A stretch of 64,000 nucleotides of DNA from Saxidomus purpurata (lineage: Eukaryota > Mollusca > Bivalvia > Venerida > Veneridae): assembly GCA_022818135.1 (NCBI GenBank), contig JAFMSR010000001.1, positions 1,395,921 through 1,459,920 on the forward strand, given 5' to 3'. The notes below the pieces were generated by a model, which was not told the origin of the DNA, searched no databases, and worked only from the letters and a program-made list of their open reading frames with translations. Every line of letters begins with the position of its first letter. The stretch's first letter is position 1. The translations under genes were made by a program, and so were the position numbers. Positions 14,848-27,796 of this stretch are shown here, in pieces.

Positions 14848-17800
14848 ATTACTTCAACTACTTGGGTTACATATGTTTGATAAACAGACTATTATAACTG
14901 CTCTTTTTCCCCCGAGCTTGCTCTCATATGAACTCTGTTCCTCCTAATATCGTCCGTTTTCTTATCTCCAAGCAGTTCTATGCGACTGGTCATGCATGGC
15001 AATAGTTGTTCTGTTAAATCATTTTGTGTTTTAGCTTTTAACTTTTCTTTGACAGTTCGGCCGACTAAAAGAACACAAAACACTTTCCATCCCCGCTAAG
15101 GTTTGGACATCAACAGAAGATACCAGTATATGGTTTGTATTTTCAGACCAGAGAAGGTCGTGCTTTGAACGTATAATTTCCCCCAGGGACGCAAGTATTG
15201 GATTTAAGTTTTAAACATCAAACTGCGACTATTTTGTGTAAAACCGACTGTAAATGAATCTTGCCATCACGTCTCGAGTTAACAAGTACTGGCGCCGTTC
15301 AGGGCCATTTAAAAGCAGATTCCGGGTTTGTGTAAAGTTTTCAATACATCAGTACCAGCATTCCGATACTTTCTGAACATGGCAACATTTTTTACTTTCT
15401 GTGACTCCAAACGTATGAACCTGTGCTTATTATCGCATACAGACTAATTAATTTAGCAAGAATTTCTTACAATATTTAGCCTTCTCACGTGAGAAATTGC
15501 TTTGTCCATAAGAATCAACAATGGTATTCCGCCTACGTACGAAAGCTTTCATCAATATTCGCAAACAAATATTCAATATATTTTACACTACTTCAGACAA
15601 CATATAGGCTTGGGTGAGACATGGACGAATGAATTACATTCTCTAGACATCATCTTTCAATCTTGGATAAAATGGCTGAATACACCGTTTCTTAAGACAC
15701 TGTTGTTTGTAATTACATATTTTTCCCTAAAAGACATTTTATATGATAAAACTAAGGCCATTTACATGTTTGAGGTGCAGTTTGTAAACTGTTGGTTCAG
15801 ACGTTTGGATTTAGTATGTACATTTTCTTAATGGTGGTGCGCTAGTTCTTTTCCTCTCTAGCATTCTGGGTCCCATTATCACTTTGAATAATCATGTTGA
15901 ATTTTACGAGTAGGAATATGACAGAACTACACCCTCTACTCTATAACAATTATGACTTGTACTCGTGGCATCTTTACGAAAAGCGTGGTCAGAAAGTGTT
16001 TCTTTTTTTACAAAAATACCATTGAAAATCTATACTGTGGTATATTCATAGTAGGAACTTTTGATTTAAAAAGCAATGTTAGGAATGTTTTAGTACAAAC
16101 AACGGTCATTTTTGCCAGTAATAAATATCTTATAAGAGTTACAAGTAATTTTACATTCAAAGTGATCAGAAGTGTATGCTACCAGACCACTTTAGCCATA
16201 GCAGACTGTTTTGTTTCATCCTTTTTTTGTGGAAGCACTCTGCTTCTGTAAAATAGTAAACCTTTGGCTTATATGCACTAGCTTGAAGGCATTACTCTAC
16301 ATGTATCCCAGCACAATACACATTGACTCCCTGGACCATGCTTGTACTTTTCTTATTGACATCGCATTGTATTTTGTACACTGCGTCCTTTACAATAGAT
16401 AAAATCTTACATGTATGCCTTTTAGTGAGTATTTTACTATGCATATGACCTACTTACTGTGAAAAACACTTCCACGAAGTTTTATTTTGTGGCTTAGCTG
16501 ATTACATATTGCTTTACATTGATGACGTAGCGTCTTGTAACACTGCTTGCACGGCCGAGTGTTCTCTGCATATCACGTTTGAACTGCAAACACCCTAATA
16601 TACGATTATGGCCCCTGAATTTTGTTTTTCAAAGACTGTCAAATATAACAAGACGATATGCATAACATTATTTACTAAGCTCAACAGACAGCTTAATTGG
16701 CTTCCGTGGAACTGACAACGTAGTAACCGCTAAACATGTACACACACTGCAATCTAATCGCGAACAAACGGTATACTTTCTAATGTAATGACATCTTAAA
16801 AAGAATAGTTTCTGTAACAAAAGATGTGCTATTGATCCAATATATATACAGTCATCCGGGACAATTTGCTGGGTCCGTGGTTTGATCAATTGAAATAACA
16901 AATGGACAATAAATTTATTGCATATCGTTTACATTTGTCTCTTACAAATCCATTGTTTATTGTTAGAGATACAAACTTCATGACAAGGAAAGAATTAATA
17001 ATCACACAATCACGAGGAGGGAAGCGATGCGGCTGAAATGGCCAATCTTAATAGCCCTGGAATTGAGTTTTTCAAATGCCTTGCCGTTCCACACGGAGAT
17101 TATCTTCTAGATTGTAAACTTTATATCAAGGAAATGAATGAATCAACAACAAATTCCATCCGTCAGGACGACGTATATTTATAGATGTTCAGGGTGACCT
17201 GTGTCATAAAAAGACAGGCGTGCTAATCAAACAGCGCTGGTGTTTCTGAGAAAATAACTTAATCAGGTTATTACGTGAAAGAAATCAATCGGTGAAACAT
17301 GATCTGTGAATATAGCTTCTGATCATATACATAAACAAGAAAATATATGGTCGATCGAGTCTATCATCAAAAAAACAGATAAACCATACGAGCTTGAAAA
17401 TAATGTACATGTCTTCTTGTTCTTGCGTTAACTTTGTGGATTTCAAACTTGTTCAATGGAAGAACCATCTATGCGATTGGTATGGCAACACTTTACCCTA
17501 ACTTAAGCTATTGTTAGTCAAATTTCAAGTGTAACAATGAATATTGTAAAAACAAACCAAAATTCAAAGAAAGAGAACTGCAATGAAAACAGTAAGTATA
17601 ATGTGTATTGCATATGCCGCAGACGTAGTATAATTTCCGGTTCGTGTATCCGGTGGAGCGGAAATTTCTGGACAGACCGAGTTACAAGTTGTTTTGCGAT
17701 TGTAAACTGCATTTGATTATAAAGGTCTGTTTGATGTTCTTACATTTATTAGCAAAGTCGGCAAATGCATGTCTTTGGCAAGTGAATAGCTTAGAAATGT

Positions 17801-17904
17801 ACAATCTATCTATATAAAGTTGACAATCAAACAAAATTATAGCAATAGTTTAATCTATAAGCTTCATACCATAACTCAATATCTCCGTTTCCTATTATAT
17901 ATAT
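14848..17904. other. Gene-free stretch
   Basis: A frame of 109 codons at 15502-15831 begins with TTG and has no recognisable domain. Nothing else was seen. Confidence 0.55.
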
Positions 17905-18141
17905 AGTCGTGCCGCTTGGGAGCGGGGGTCGAAGGTTCGAATCCCAGCAGGGCCGTTCTGATATGGCCGGTTGGTGAGCCGCCAGTAGTTAAAAGGTACC
18001 TTATGCCACCTGCCTGGTGCCTGGCGTTAAAGGGATAGGATGCGGGAGGTCGGCTCAAAAGAAGGGTCCATAAGCAGAAAGACTGGCCCTTTAAAATAGG
18101 GGTGACACTATAATAAACAAACACTTTACCTTTACCTTTTA
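17905..18141 (+). repeat. tRNA-derived SINE with (TTTACC)n tail
   Basis: GTGCCGCTTGGGAGCGGGGG leads into GGTTCGAATCCCAGCAGGGCC, that is a perfect box B at 17934-17944. A GC-rich body follows (GCCTGGCGTTAAAGGGATAG, GCGGGAGGTCGGCTCAAAAG) and the element ends in TTTACCTTTACCTTTT. Box A is eroded. The G+C content stands out sharply from the flanks. It is transcribed by pol III in intact relatives; this copy is probably silent. Confidence 0.75.
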
Positions 18142-18905
18142 TAGTTCTTTTAAGAATATGCATAAACAGACATTATTTTAAATATATTTGATAACATCAA
18201 TTATAAATCGTTGTTAAGAGTACTGTTCAAACAGGAAGTGACACTGCTTGAGGTTGCAGACATGCCCAAGCTCAGTACACGTGGTAACACTTTACGGCAT
18301 GTGACCGAACACGTCTTGAACGTAGACATTTTGCAAAATTTATTGCGAAATATATTCGCACTCTCTTTCCAACAAATGTAGTCACCTGTTTTTCAATTAA
18401 ATTCGTACGTTAAACGTCGGGACAGTGAGTTCGGTACGGTACGTATGTACTGCGCATTTTATTGTTTGCTTTTTGTTCAGTCTAGTTTCCATTATGTTGC
18501 TTTCCGTACACATGCTTGACAAAACATCACTAATGATCCTTTCTACATTCAGATGTGACTAGATGCTATAATGATAATTGCGAGTCTGCAATCTCTCTAT
18601 CTTGTTATAACAGGTTTTATTTGGCTCTTAAGCCATACTTAATTATACCTGTCAAACCATTGTTTTCGCGTTGCAATCATAGTGCAATAATGGTGATTGG
18701 TACTAGTAGATTTTTCTAATCATGACAAGATGTACTTAACCATTTTTCAAATCTGTTAATAATGGATCATTTTTATGTTATATCATTTTTATGTTGATTT
18801 TATCACTCTGGGGAAGTAAGAGAGTTCCTTCAGAAAGGTAAGCGACAGGTTCAGCAACATTCAACAGTTACTTAGGAAAACAATTTAGTTTAATTGTTAA
18901 TGAAG

Positions 18906-19148
18906 ACTGCTATCTATGACACAAGTATATCTCCCTATGACAAACTAGTTGAGTTTATTTTTTTTTTTTAATAATCGAAAAGCTTAAAATTGTTATTTTT
19001 GAAAAAACATAGGTGTTTTTAGTTTAATTTTTTTTTATTTATTTATAGCAGTTTTTAAATAAAATCGAGAAAAAGCTTCTTTTTCATCCCCAGGGGGGGG
19101 GGGGGGCTTCTCGTTTTTGGCGTGTGTAAACTGCTATCTATGACACAA
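18906..19148. repeat. 19-bp direct repeat around a homopolymer-rich segment
   Basis: ACTGCTATCTATGACACAA occurs exactly at 18906-18924 and 19130-19148. Between them lie long A/T runs and a run of 14 Gs near 19093. The layout could be a target duplication, or two remains of a tandem duplication. Confidence 0.6.
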
Positions 19149-21334
19149 TGAAATAGTATTGTCTCTAGACGATTATATAACGACTTGGTTAGAGTGATAT
19201 ATTCAAGATATAGCACGAGTGTTCGAGGTAGTATGGGCACATCCGTGTTAACGTTAAGACATGAGAACAGTGTATCAAATCGATTTGGGTTTATTTCAAT
19301 TTCTCTAGCGGTGCTTTGCTAGAAATCTAATTTGAAAATGATTGAAATTCAATTAAAGATTGTGTCGAGAAGGAATCAGACTGTTGTCGGGCTTTGTTTC
19401 CGGTTCTACCAAATTATCCAAAGATTTAATAAATAGTTCGTGAAAATTAAAACCTGCGACTTCCTTAAACAAATGAGCAGTTATTTTTTTAGTTCGATTA
19501 AAAATCAAAAGCGTCAAGTGGTCCAATATGCCTGAGTATGTAAATAGGTAAGTTATATTCGTCCGGACCACATATCACATAGTACAATGATTACAAACAA
19601 TGCTATCACAGATAGGTCTTTTTGAAATTCGAGCAGATAAGTTAAGTAAATATTGGTATCACAAATATGGAATTACGTCATCATGCTCAAAAATATTAAA
19701 GTAGTAACAATTGAAATTATCACAGATATATTAAGTGCACAGGATAAAAGACTTATTCCCAACGTGGTGCTAGATCTTATATGTAGATGAATTATCATGA
19801 GTAAAAATAATGCTGATGGTGAAGACCTGTACGCTTTAAGACATGTCTTATGGACAGCAATGGTATACTTTCGTGAGTTACAAATTATTTCTTTTATTGG
19901 ACAAAGGCCAAGATAATAAAATCACTAGTAGGTCAATCATTTGGAGACCTCTGACTTTGTCGTTGTTTCTAATAGAGATATCTCAGTTACAATGCATGGA
20001 ATTTCTTACTTCTGTGTTAATAAAACTTATAGGGCTGCTAATAATTGGAAACAATGCTACTAAAAGAACATGTTGCAAATTTATTATTAAATCTAATTAT
20101 TATGGTTGCAAGTATTTCAGCTTACTTTTTATCAAAGCACATGGAAAATAGCGATATAAACAGAATAATCCAAATGAAAGACCTACATTGTAGAGAAAAT
20201 GGGAAACAATTGACAAAAAACTCTATTTATAGCACAATCGATTATGTTAAAAAAACGAAATGTAAGACTGGATAAAGTGTTTACTAAATCATTATTTATA
20301 CGAATCTAATCAATGGACTTTTATAATCAAATTTCCCAAACGCGCCAGATGTATTTCTGTTGACCCAGTCATAGATGTAAGGCGTAGTACTTTTCAATGT
20401 CGTGACATGTTCTTACAAGTGTGTGTCTGGCCATGATGTTATGGTGTTAGTTTATTGCTTTTGGCCAAAACAAAACATATGAATATCTAGATTTTACAGG
20501 TAAGTGTGAAAATATACATGTACTTTGATCACTGTTGAACACATCCACAAAGTTCCTAGATGACACAGACACGTGTTAAATGCGACGTTCTGTTACTTTT
20601 ATCTTTGCTTATTTAAACCAATTACAAGACAAAACTAAACGACACAGTGGCTGTAGTTGGCTGCTGTGTCGAACATATTTGATAGAAATGTTCCAGTTAT
20701 TCAATCATTTGAATGAAAATTGACATTTCAGTGCTATGATATGTATCACCAATTAAGATATTACATTACCGAGATGAAAATTGCATAAAGTAATATTTCT
20801 TGATCGATAGTTTCCTTGTCAACTTGTCATCGATGGTGTGCGAGCTATAAAACATACAGTACCACCAGCCTTCTACTTAATATTTATCGTCTGCGTTTAG
20901 ATTAAAAATTTAGAGTTTGAGCAGGCATTGACATAGTGTGGCCATCTAGTCGTAACAAATTGAAAGACGGAACGTTTTAGGTATGGGCGTCAGTCATGTT
21001 AAAGAGTCTTCCCACTTTTAAAATATGGGTGTAAGTCATGTTTTAGAGTATATCCTACACATGCAGTGTCTTGCAAAGGTCTAATATACTTGCATATGGT
21101 CATGAGCGAAATAGTTTCAAAGGTAACACTAGTAATTAAGATGTAGGTTTTGTATGAGTCACTATATCATTATCAAACTCAGCCACGAAATAAAACTTAC
21201 ACAAGTATTGCAATTAACTGCCTTCTATCCAGTTTATTTTATTTATATTAGCGACACTTTCTATCAATTTATCTTTTTTTTAAACCATAGACCGTGATTA
21301 AAGTAGGAACATACATGTTTAAGTGAAGTCGACA
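19149..21334. other. Gene-free stretch
   Basis: Several overlapping short frames (for example 19843-20275) with no family resemblance. TTTTACAG|GTAAGTGT at about 20505 looks like a good donor, but the frame before it is only about 15 codons. Confidence 0.5.
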
Positions 21335-21430
21335 GTTGCGTATTATGGAATCAAACCCATGCTGGGGTGCTAACAGCCTCCCGCCCATGACCTCATGCGG
21401 CAGTGGAAGCCTGTACACTACTTCATGCGT
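21335..21430 (-). repeat. tRNA-like SINE fragment, minus strand
   Basis: On the minus strand CATGGGTTTGATTCCATAAT contains a box-B-like GGTTTGATTCC, preceded by the GC-rich GTCATGGGCGGGAGGCTGTT. Box A is not convincing and no cloverleaf closes, so a decayed SINE head is more likely than a tRNA. Confidence 0.35.
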
Positions 21431-21777
21431 TTCATGTTCTTGTTTATCGTACAAATAATACAAAAAAAGTTTATGTCAGTCAGTGAGTACATGAAAACAA
21501 TTTATAGCTAATAAATTTAGTGTTCAATCCTATATTTTTAAATTATTCATTGAGTAATACGTATTGACTTTCATCTAATTGTTATGAACTTCAAGCTTAC
21601 CTTCAAATTTATAACGGGCCAGATTGAAGGTGTATCACATGACTTCAACGCGAGAAGACTCAGTGATAAAAACAAAAGACCTTCAACTTACACAGGCAGG
21701 CAGGCAGTCAGGTAGGCACTGTATTTTATTGTAATAAACCAGGTTACATACACAGTAACAACATAGTATATCAAAAT

Positions 21778-22025
21778 TACGGTGCCCGTGAAGTGACATA
21801 TGATAAACTTTTTTTATTTCGTAATTACGAAATACATTAACAAGATTTCGTAATTTCGAAATCTTATTTCGTTTTTACGAAATGTATTTCGTAATTACAA
21901 AATAATATTTGTTTTTTACGAAATCTTACTTGGTTTTTACGAAATCTTGTTCCGTTTTTTACGAAATGTATTTCGTAATTACGAAATAAAAAGAATGTAT
22001 CACATGCCACTTCACAGGTACCGTA
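21778..22025. mobile_element. Short TIR element with TTTCGTAATTACGAAA core repeats
   Basis: Ends ACGGTGCCCGTGAAGTGACA and, reversed, ACGGTACCTGTGAAGTGGCA form inverted repeats of about 27-28 bases with four mismatches. Between them the palindrome ATTTCGTAATTACGAAAT and partial units (TTTTTACGAAATCTT) occur repeatedly in both orientations. No coding capacity. It resembles a MITE or fold-back element; flanking TATCAAAAT-like words on both sides may be remnants of a target duplication. Confidence 0.7.
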
Positions 22026-22387
22026 CAAAATATCAAAATCGAAAAAACATACATTTCAGATGGGCGATGACATGAGTATGAAATTACTCTCTTTCAATAA
22101 TAATTCGAATTCATGCACTGTTCTTCTAAGTGCAATTTTAGCGGGCGTGACAGGCGTTGGCGATTTCCACCACTGTTGCCAAAAAAAGAAACATTAGCAT
22201 TTCTAGGTAGGATAGGCCTTGGCATTGCATTGCCCTTTAGAAAGACCAACTTTAATTGTAATAAAATATATATGTATGAATAAATAAAAGATTAATTAAT
22301 AGGCATTGACTCAGGGAAATTAAAGATGCATTCGTGCGAATTGAACTGTGACCGAACAGAAAAAGATAATATTTGATTTGTTCGAAC

Positions 22388-22450
22388 AATAACAAGAAAC
22401 CGAGAAACAATAACAAGAAACCGAGAAACAATAACAAGAAACCGAGAAAC
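22388..22450. repeat. Three-copy 21-bp tandem repeat
   Basis: Three perfect copies of AATAACAAGAAACCGAGAAA plus C. Because 21 is a multiple of three it keeps one frame open on the minus strand (FLGFLLL repeats), but that frame is short and otherwise unlike a gene. Confidence 0.95.
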
Positions 22451-24872
22451 AAAAATCAAAAGACAGTACTTGATTCAAAAGAAAGACTAACGACCATCGT
22501 TGTATAATGGAAAGAAGACTGGTGAAAACTGAGTAAACAAACGTAGAGAGAGGACGCTGAGTAACCTGCTGTGTGTCTCATATATTTCCGGAATCGTTTT
22601 CTATTTTAAGTACGAAAATAATTGCTGAAGAGTAAACAAACGAATGAATTAAATATTGTGATCTTAACGACGCGATATTTGACTAGGGAGATTTTACAAT
22701 TAAAATTATATTGACTTAAGTCTTTTGCAATATTTCCCAGGCAAATATTTTTAGCACAACTTAAGGCACATCGACAGAAAAGAGATTACAATTTCCGGGT
22801 CTTTACAGTTTTATAAGGCAACATGCAGGTAATGTATAATATCAGGATAGCTCTTGAAATTTTTCACATCATTGAGCAGTTGAATATAAAATTATTGTTA
22901 ACTTACATGTCCGTATATTTAACACACTACTACCTTTGTTTCTTACATTAGTTCATACCACTTTATCTTGCTTCATTTGTAAAATAAATCGGCGCTTTTA
23001 TAGAGTAAGTTTAGGCCCATTTCCTTAAAAAAGTGTTCATGTCTTGTGGGGAGTAACGGGCGATTAAACAGACAGTTGATCCTTACAAACCCAGTTTTCC
23101 GTTGCGTAACACATCGTATAGAATTTTCTTTGTGCATTTTATACCAATATGGCCCCCTGGAGACAGACTGCTCTAGACGATTCTATGGCCAAATTCAGCC
23201 TTCCTCGTAAAACAAACTTATTCTCTATATTATTGTGAATAACAAACTCACTAAAACAGAAATTATAATGGATGCGAGCGCATACACTAGACGCCAGATT
23301 TTGCCAAATCTTCCGTTATCAGCTGGGTGAATATCTCCCAGAGGGTGTTTAAATGCTGAAACAATATTCATATTTATTTAACAAACGATTTAAAGAATTA
23401 AGACGATGCTGTGTTACAAAAGGAGATGTAATTGACGATACGACGGCAAAATCAGCATCAGTCCGACCAACGGACAAATGGCATGCAACTTCCGCGCCCG
23501 ATGATGGTCAGCGGTGATAAAGGCGTTACATGTACATTGTATTTCCTCGGTAAACACGAAACAATTTTTTTTAAATATTTGTAATTGTTGCAATAACTAT
23601 AGGATGACCTTACGGAAAAAATCACAAGGGAAAATGTTATTCAGAAATGATAGTTTCCGACGTTCTCTATGCTTCGATATAGATACCTACTCGTAGGTTA
23701 CAAGTGGTGAATGGTACATACACTTGATATACATACCACATTCATTATCTATTTCTATTGAACTATCCTATGTATAAATATCAGTCAGTAAACGATGCTT
23801 CACAATCCTGTAAAACCATGGAACAAATGTATGACGTTGATTGGTAATTTCAGTACAATACTAGCGGTTGAAATTCCCCAGTTATGTATAATTTACAACA
23901 ATTACAAAATTAGAAGAAAAAAAGGCATTTTTTTACGCATGACACATGTTTGTGGGTGATAAATGATCAATTACATTAGAGGCATCATTTTATGACAAAA
24001 AAAACAAACAATATTTCAGACTCATCATGCTATAATCCAACACCATGCACTCATATTTATCTACGGAGACATCTGCTCAAAGCGGCGACGTCCCACCCAA
24101 TACATATTTATAGTTCGGTGTGTGAGAAAACTTGAAGCTAATTGAAACAAGTTTCTTGCTATTCCATGAGACAAACCACCTAGAAGGCCGGTTCATGAAA
24201 ATGTTGCGGACACCGGTATTTAAGGTCGCTGTCATCACTCCTTTGAACAGCTGTCATTTGTATTTTTTCTGAACCGCTACCAGTTACTATTTTTTTTTGC
24301 TACCAGTTACTAAATTAGTCTGGCCAATTCTTTTTGTGTAGATCTTGCGATCTGACTGAAACAAGAACGGCGGATAACGCGGTTGAATACAAACAAAATA
24401 TTATCTAATCATGGTTGTCTGTAAGGACCATTAATCAATCTTATCTAACAGTCCGGAACTATTAAAGTTACATTTGCATCTTAGGGAATGTTTAATTTAC
24501 TTGAGCAGTAATAAGATTAGGATGGTTGGTTCCTGGTTCTTTTTTCTCCCAGAGAGTTTTCTAGTTGTAGTGTTTTGTCAGTGTGAGGTGATAAATATTC
24601 TCCATTTTAGTTTCGTCAATACAATAAAGGTGATGTTATTGTGAGTCAATCAGTACAAATCGAGCTTATAACCATTCTTTTGATATTGCCTGAGTGGCGA
24701 GCCTTCTGGTCTGAACGATTGTTAATATATCTTTGAACGTAAACAATAATGTTTAAGAAGACAAAACATTGCCCCAAATAAAGTTAATTTATCATACATG
24801 TATTTTATTTCGAATTATGAAGTCATATGGAGGCATTCGTGTGCATAGAGACTATCAGGTTTTCAAGTGCCT

Positions 24873-24959
24873 GGTCCGATCCTGCACAGGAACCAGTACC
24901 CGGTCCGATCCTGCACAGGAACCAGTACCCGGTCCGATCCTGCACAGGAACCAGTACCA
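24873..24959. repeat. Three-copy 29-bp tandem repeat
   Basis: Three consecutive copies of GGTCCGATCCTGCACAGGAA plus CCAGTACCC begin at 24873, 24902 and 24931. They are identical except for the last base of the third. The unit is GC-rich compared with its surroundings and contains the palindrome CCTGCACAGG type stem. Near-identity implies a very recent expansion. Confidence 0.95.
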
Positions 24960-25154
24960 TGTCCTTTCTGCACATAGTCTACATCGTTCGTTCACACAAT
25001 AAACTGTATATAGTCAAGAGAGGTATATCACTTCAATAAATGTAGAACATATTAAAGTGAATGATGGTTAATATATTGAATGACTGTAGGGACATGAAAT
25101 GGAAATGAAATTATTTTACCCCAAATGTAAAATCTTTCGACAAAGGTGAAACTC

Positions 25155-25287
25155 TTAACCCTAACTCAAATGTGAAATAAATTTACCCGATATGTAAAAT
25201 ATTTTCAACTGTTTTACACATTTGTGGAACGTTTTTACATATCGGGTAAAATATCTCATATTTGAGTTAGAGCTATGGTTAAGGTTA
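25155..25287. repeat. Fold-back repeat
   Basis: CTAACTCAAATGTGAAATAA with TTTACCCGATATGTAAAA (left) is mirrored by TTTTACATATCGGGTAAA with ATATCTCATATTTGAGTTAG (right), around a loop of about 40 bases. Pairing weakens outward through TTAACCCTAACTC/GAGTTAGAGCTATGGTTAA. No target duplication or coding potential is evident. Confidence 0.75.
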
Positions 25288-27645
25288 GAATGACCATTAT
25301 CACCATTGTGACGATTTTCGTATTCGGTAGTCCTACAAATTCCTTTAATGCCAAACCCTTAAAAATACTCAGTATTTACTGTTCACTTATATGTAGAATT
25401 CTTGTGTGACCCACATCGTTTTGGTATCGTAAATTTTATATTTCGTGCATCCTTCGTTTGCCTTTAAAATACTACGCTACAAATAAAAAATATAAATATT
25501 TCAAAGTTAGTTGACACATATAGCTTAGGAAAGATTGTGTTATGCTATCATTACATTTTGTCCAATCAAGTTTTGATTGGATAAAAAAACAGAACACGCC
25601 AACAATCATTATTTGACAGTTAACCAATAAGCGAGAACTACCTTTGATATCTATAGAAACTAAAAAATATAAGAACTCATAGTATCTTACAATAATTTTT
25701 CACCCTGATGATTAAAATCAAGGATAATCCCCCTTGCCACAAAGTTATGCAGCTGACTTAAATCGTCCAATGATGTTTTACACTGCAGTCAGATACATCT
25801 AATCAATAACCTCTACTGCAGCCGAGCACTTGAGAAGATACATGGATTATGAAAACCACATGCATAGCTTGTCAAACATTGCGGATTAATTATAACTAAT
25901 TGTTCTACGATTGCTCTCACCAGATTGTATATTATCAAAGCTAATTGTTTATATGACGGTGCATTTTGTGCTCTATTTCTAGCAGTTAATAATGACACTG
26001 TAGTAGGTATAGAAATCACGATTGCTGCAATAATATTTTTGTAAGTAACATCGGAATTCATTTACTGGACTCGAGACAATTCGACTAAAACATACATAAT
26101 CACTGACAGTTAGTCCATCTAGGCCCACTGACGTTTAAAACCCAAAACTTTGTTTTCGTTCATTAAATGAAACCATCTGAATGATGATTTATTTATTAGT
26201 CATTCATAAGTATATATTATATACCTTTGTTAATTGGCGCATCACGTGCAGTAATTGCCTGTGATATGATTATTATCCACGAGTACGGGTCTTGTTAGTG
26301 TCAAATAAGAGTTATCATTAATGGGTAAAAATAACTCTATGCCGACATTCTACAAGAAAACACAACCGTAATATTGCCAAGGGCAGACAATTCTGGCGCG
26401 AAAGCTAGCGTTCTTGTACAAATCGTTCAATCAAGAAACTATCCAGTCAGACATGTTACATTTGTGAACTGACAAATGGTTAGTTAACGATGTCAATAAT
26501 CTAGTACAAGAGTACTTAGTGTAATGAATATACTGCCTCTTGATGCTGTCATAATACTCTGTGTATTAGTCACCTTACACCATACTCTTATACCATAAAT
26601 AAAATTAATTATTTAGAAATACTACATAGATATTGACGGTCTTAACTTCTATTTAATATTGAGATGAGAAACGGTTGTTTTTTTTAAATGTTTTTCGCTA
26701 AATGGCAACATAGCAATATACATGTACCATACAAATCTGAACTGCGCTCACACTTTTGAAGAGGCACATCTATTTTTAGGCAGTCTTTCAAAACTCAAAT
26801 ATTTTACAAAGTTTAAATGACGCTATAATGAATATTTCATACGTTTTAAAACTAGTTTGATGTCCATCAGTCTAGTGTATCTTGCCATAAATTTGATAAT
26901 TTTAAATTGTATGTATTTCGGCAGCCATTACAATGAACATGAAGGCCCGGCAACCTAAAGCCTAACTTGCCAAGCACTTTGCACTCTTGATACTAAGTTT
27001 GGACAAAACTATAACATTTCTTAAGAAAAAGAAAACATTTTTCCAACATCTAACAAATACTGCAGTTCACTCAGATGAATATATTTTATTAATGGTACAA
27101 ACATTAGTTTACTCGTAAATATTTTGTGACTTGAGCAAAGTTTACGTGTAGTGCCTGATGGATGAAATAGTGATAGCGAATTTTGCTTTCATGATGTCAA
27201 TGTCATTTATATGTCACATTTTACGAACGGCGTTGGTATTAATTATTCACAGCGGGGACAATTCTGTTTCTATTTCAGTCTAAAGAGTTGCTGAGTTTAA
27301 CTTCTGTTTTAGTTAACTTGCCCAATATCAGAGTTGACATGTACTAACCATCATGGTAGAACTCGACTTGGGATGTCTTTTTCTTTCAAAGCAGCTTTAC
27401 TAAGAACTTTTCAAAGACTTTATATACATATTATGTTTGTGTTTAGCGAATAATTGACCCTCTTACCAAACGTTTCATTATGATCCAATATAATTATTCC
27501 TTTTGTCGAGAATTTTGCTTCAGCTATTTATATGTTTTAATTACACAGAAGTACCTTTAACTTGCTTCAGTTAAATCAAATAGAACCAAGTAAGTTAAAA
27601 ACAACATTTTCTCAACTAGGAATTGAAGTTCACTCTGTAGCCTAT

Positions 27646-27796
27646 GGATCTTACATGGCCTGCTGTGGAGGACTGGGTTGTTCCGACCAGAGGGAAACGG
27701 GGGATAGGAGGAACCGAGCGAAGCGAGGTTCCGACTTCCCCCGCTTTCCCGAGGGTCGGAACAACCCAGTTCTCCACAGTAGGCCATGCAAGATCC
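27646..27796. repeat. 151-bp near-perfect palindrome
   Basis: The left arm starts GGATCTTACATGGCCTGCTG and includes ACTGGGTTGTTCCGACC. The right arm ends with their reverse complements (GGTCGGAACAACCCAGT, then CCATGCAAGATCC). An inner stem GGAACC/GGTTCC closes a short loop around GAGCGAAGCGAG near 27721. The GC-rich arms contrast with AT-rich flanks. Confidence 0.85.

Noticed and set aside
15502..15831. 109-codon frame on the + strand
   Set aside because: Non-ATG start, no recognised domain and no convincing flanking splice sites.
17934..17944. tRNA gene
   Set aside because: A perfect box B, but the 5' half cannot form a cloverleaf and a SINE body with a (TTTACC) tail follows.
22252..22452. 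Leucine/phenylalanine-rich membrane-like peptide on the minus strand
   Set aside because: The hydrophobic repeats are a direct translation of the 21-bp tandem repeat; there is no surrounding gene structure.
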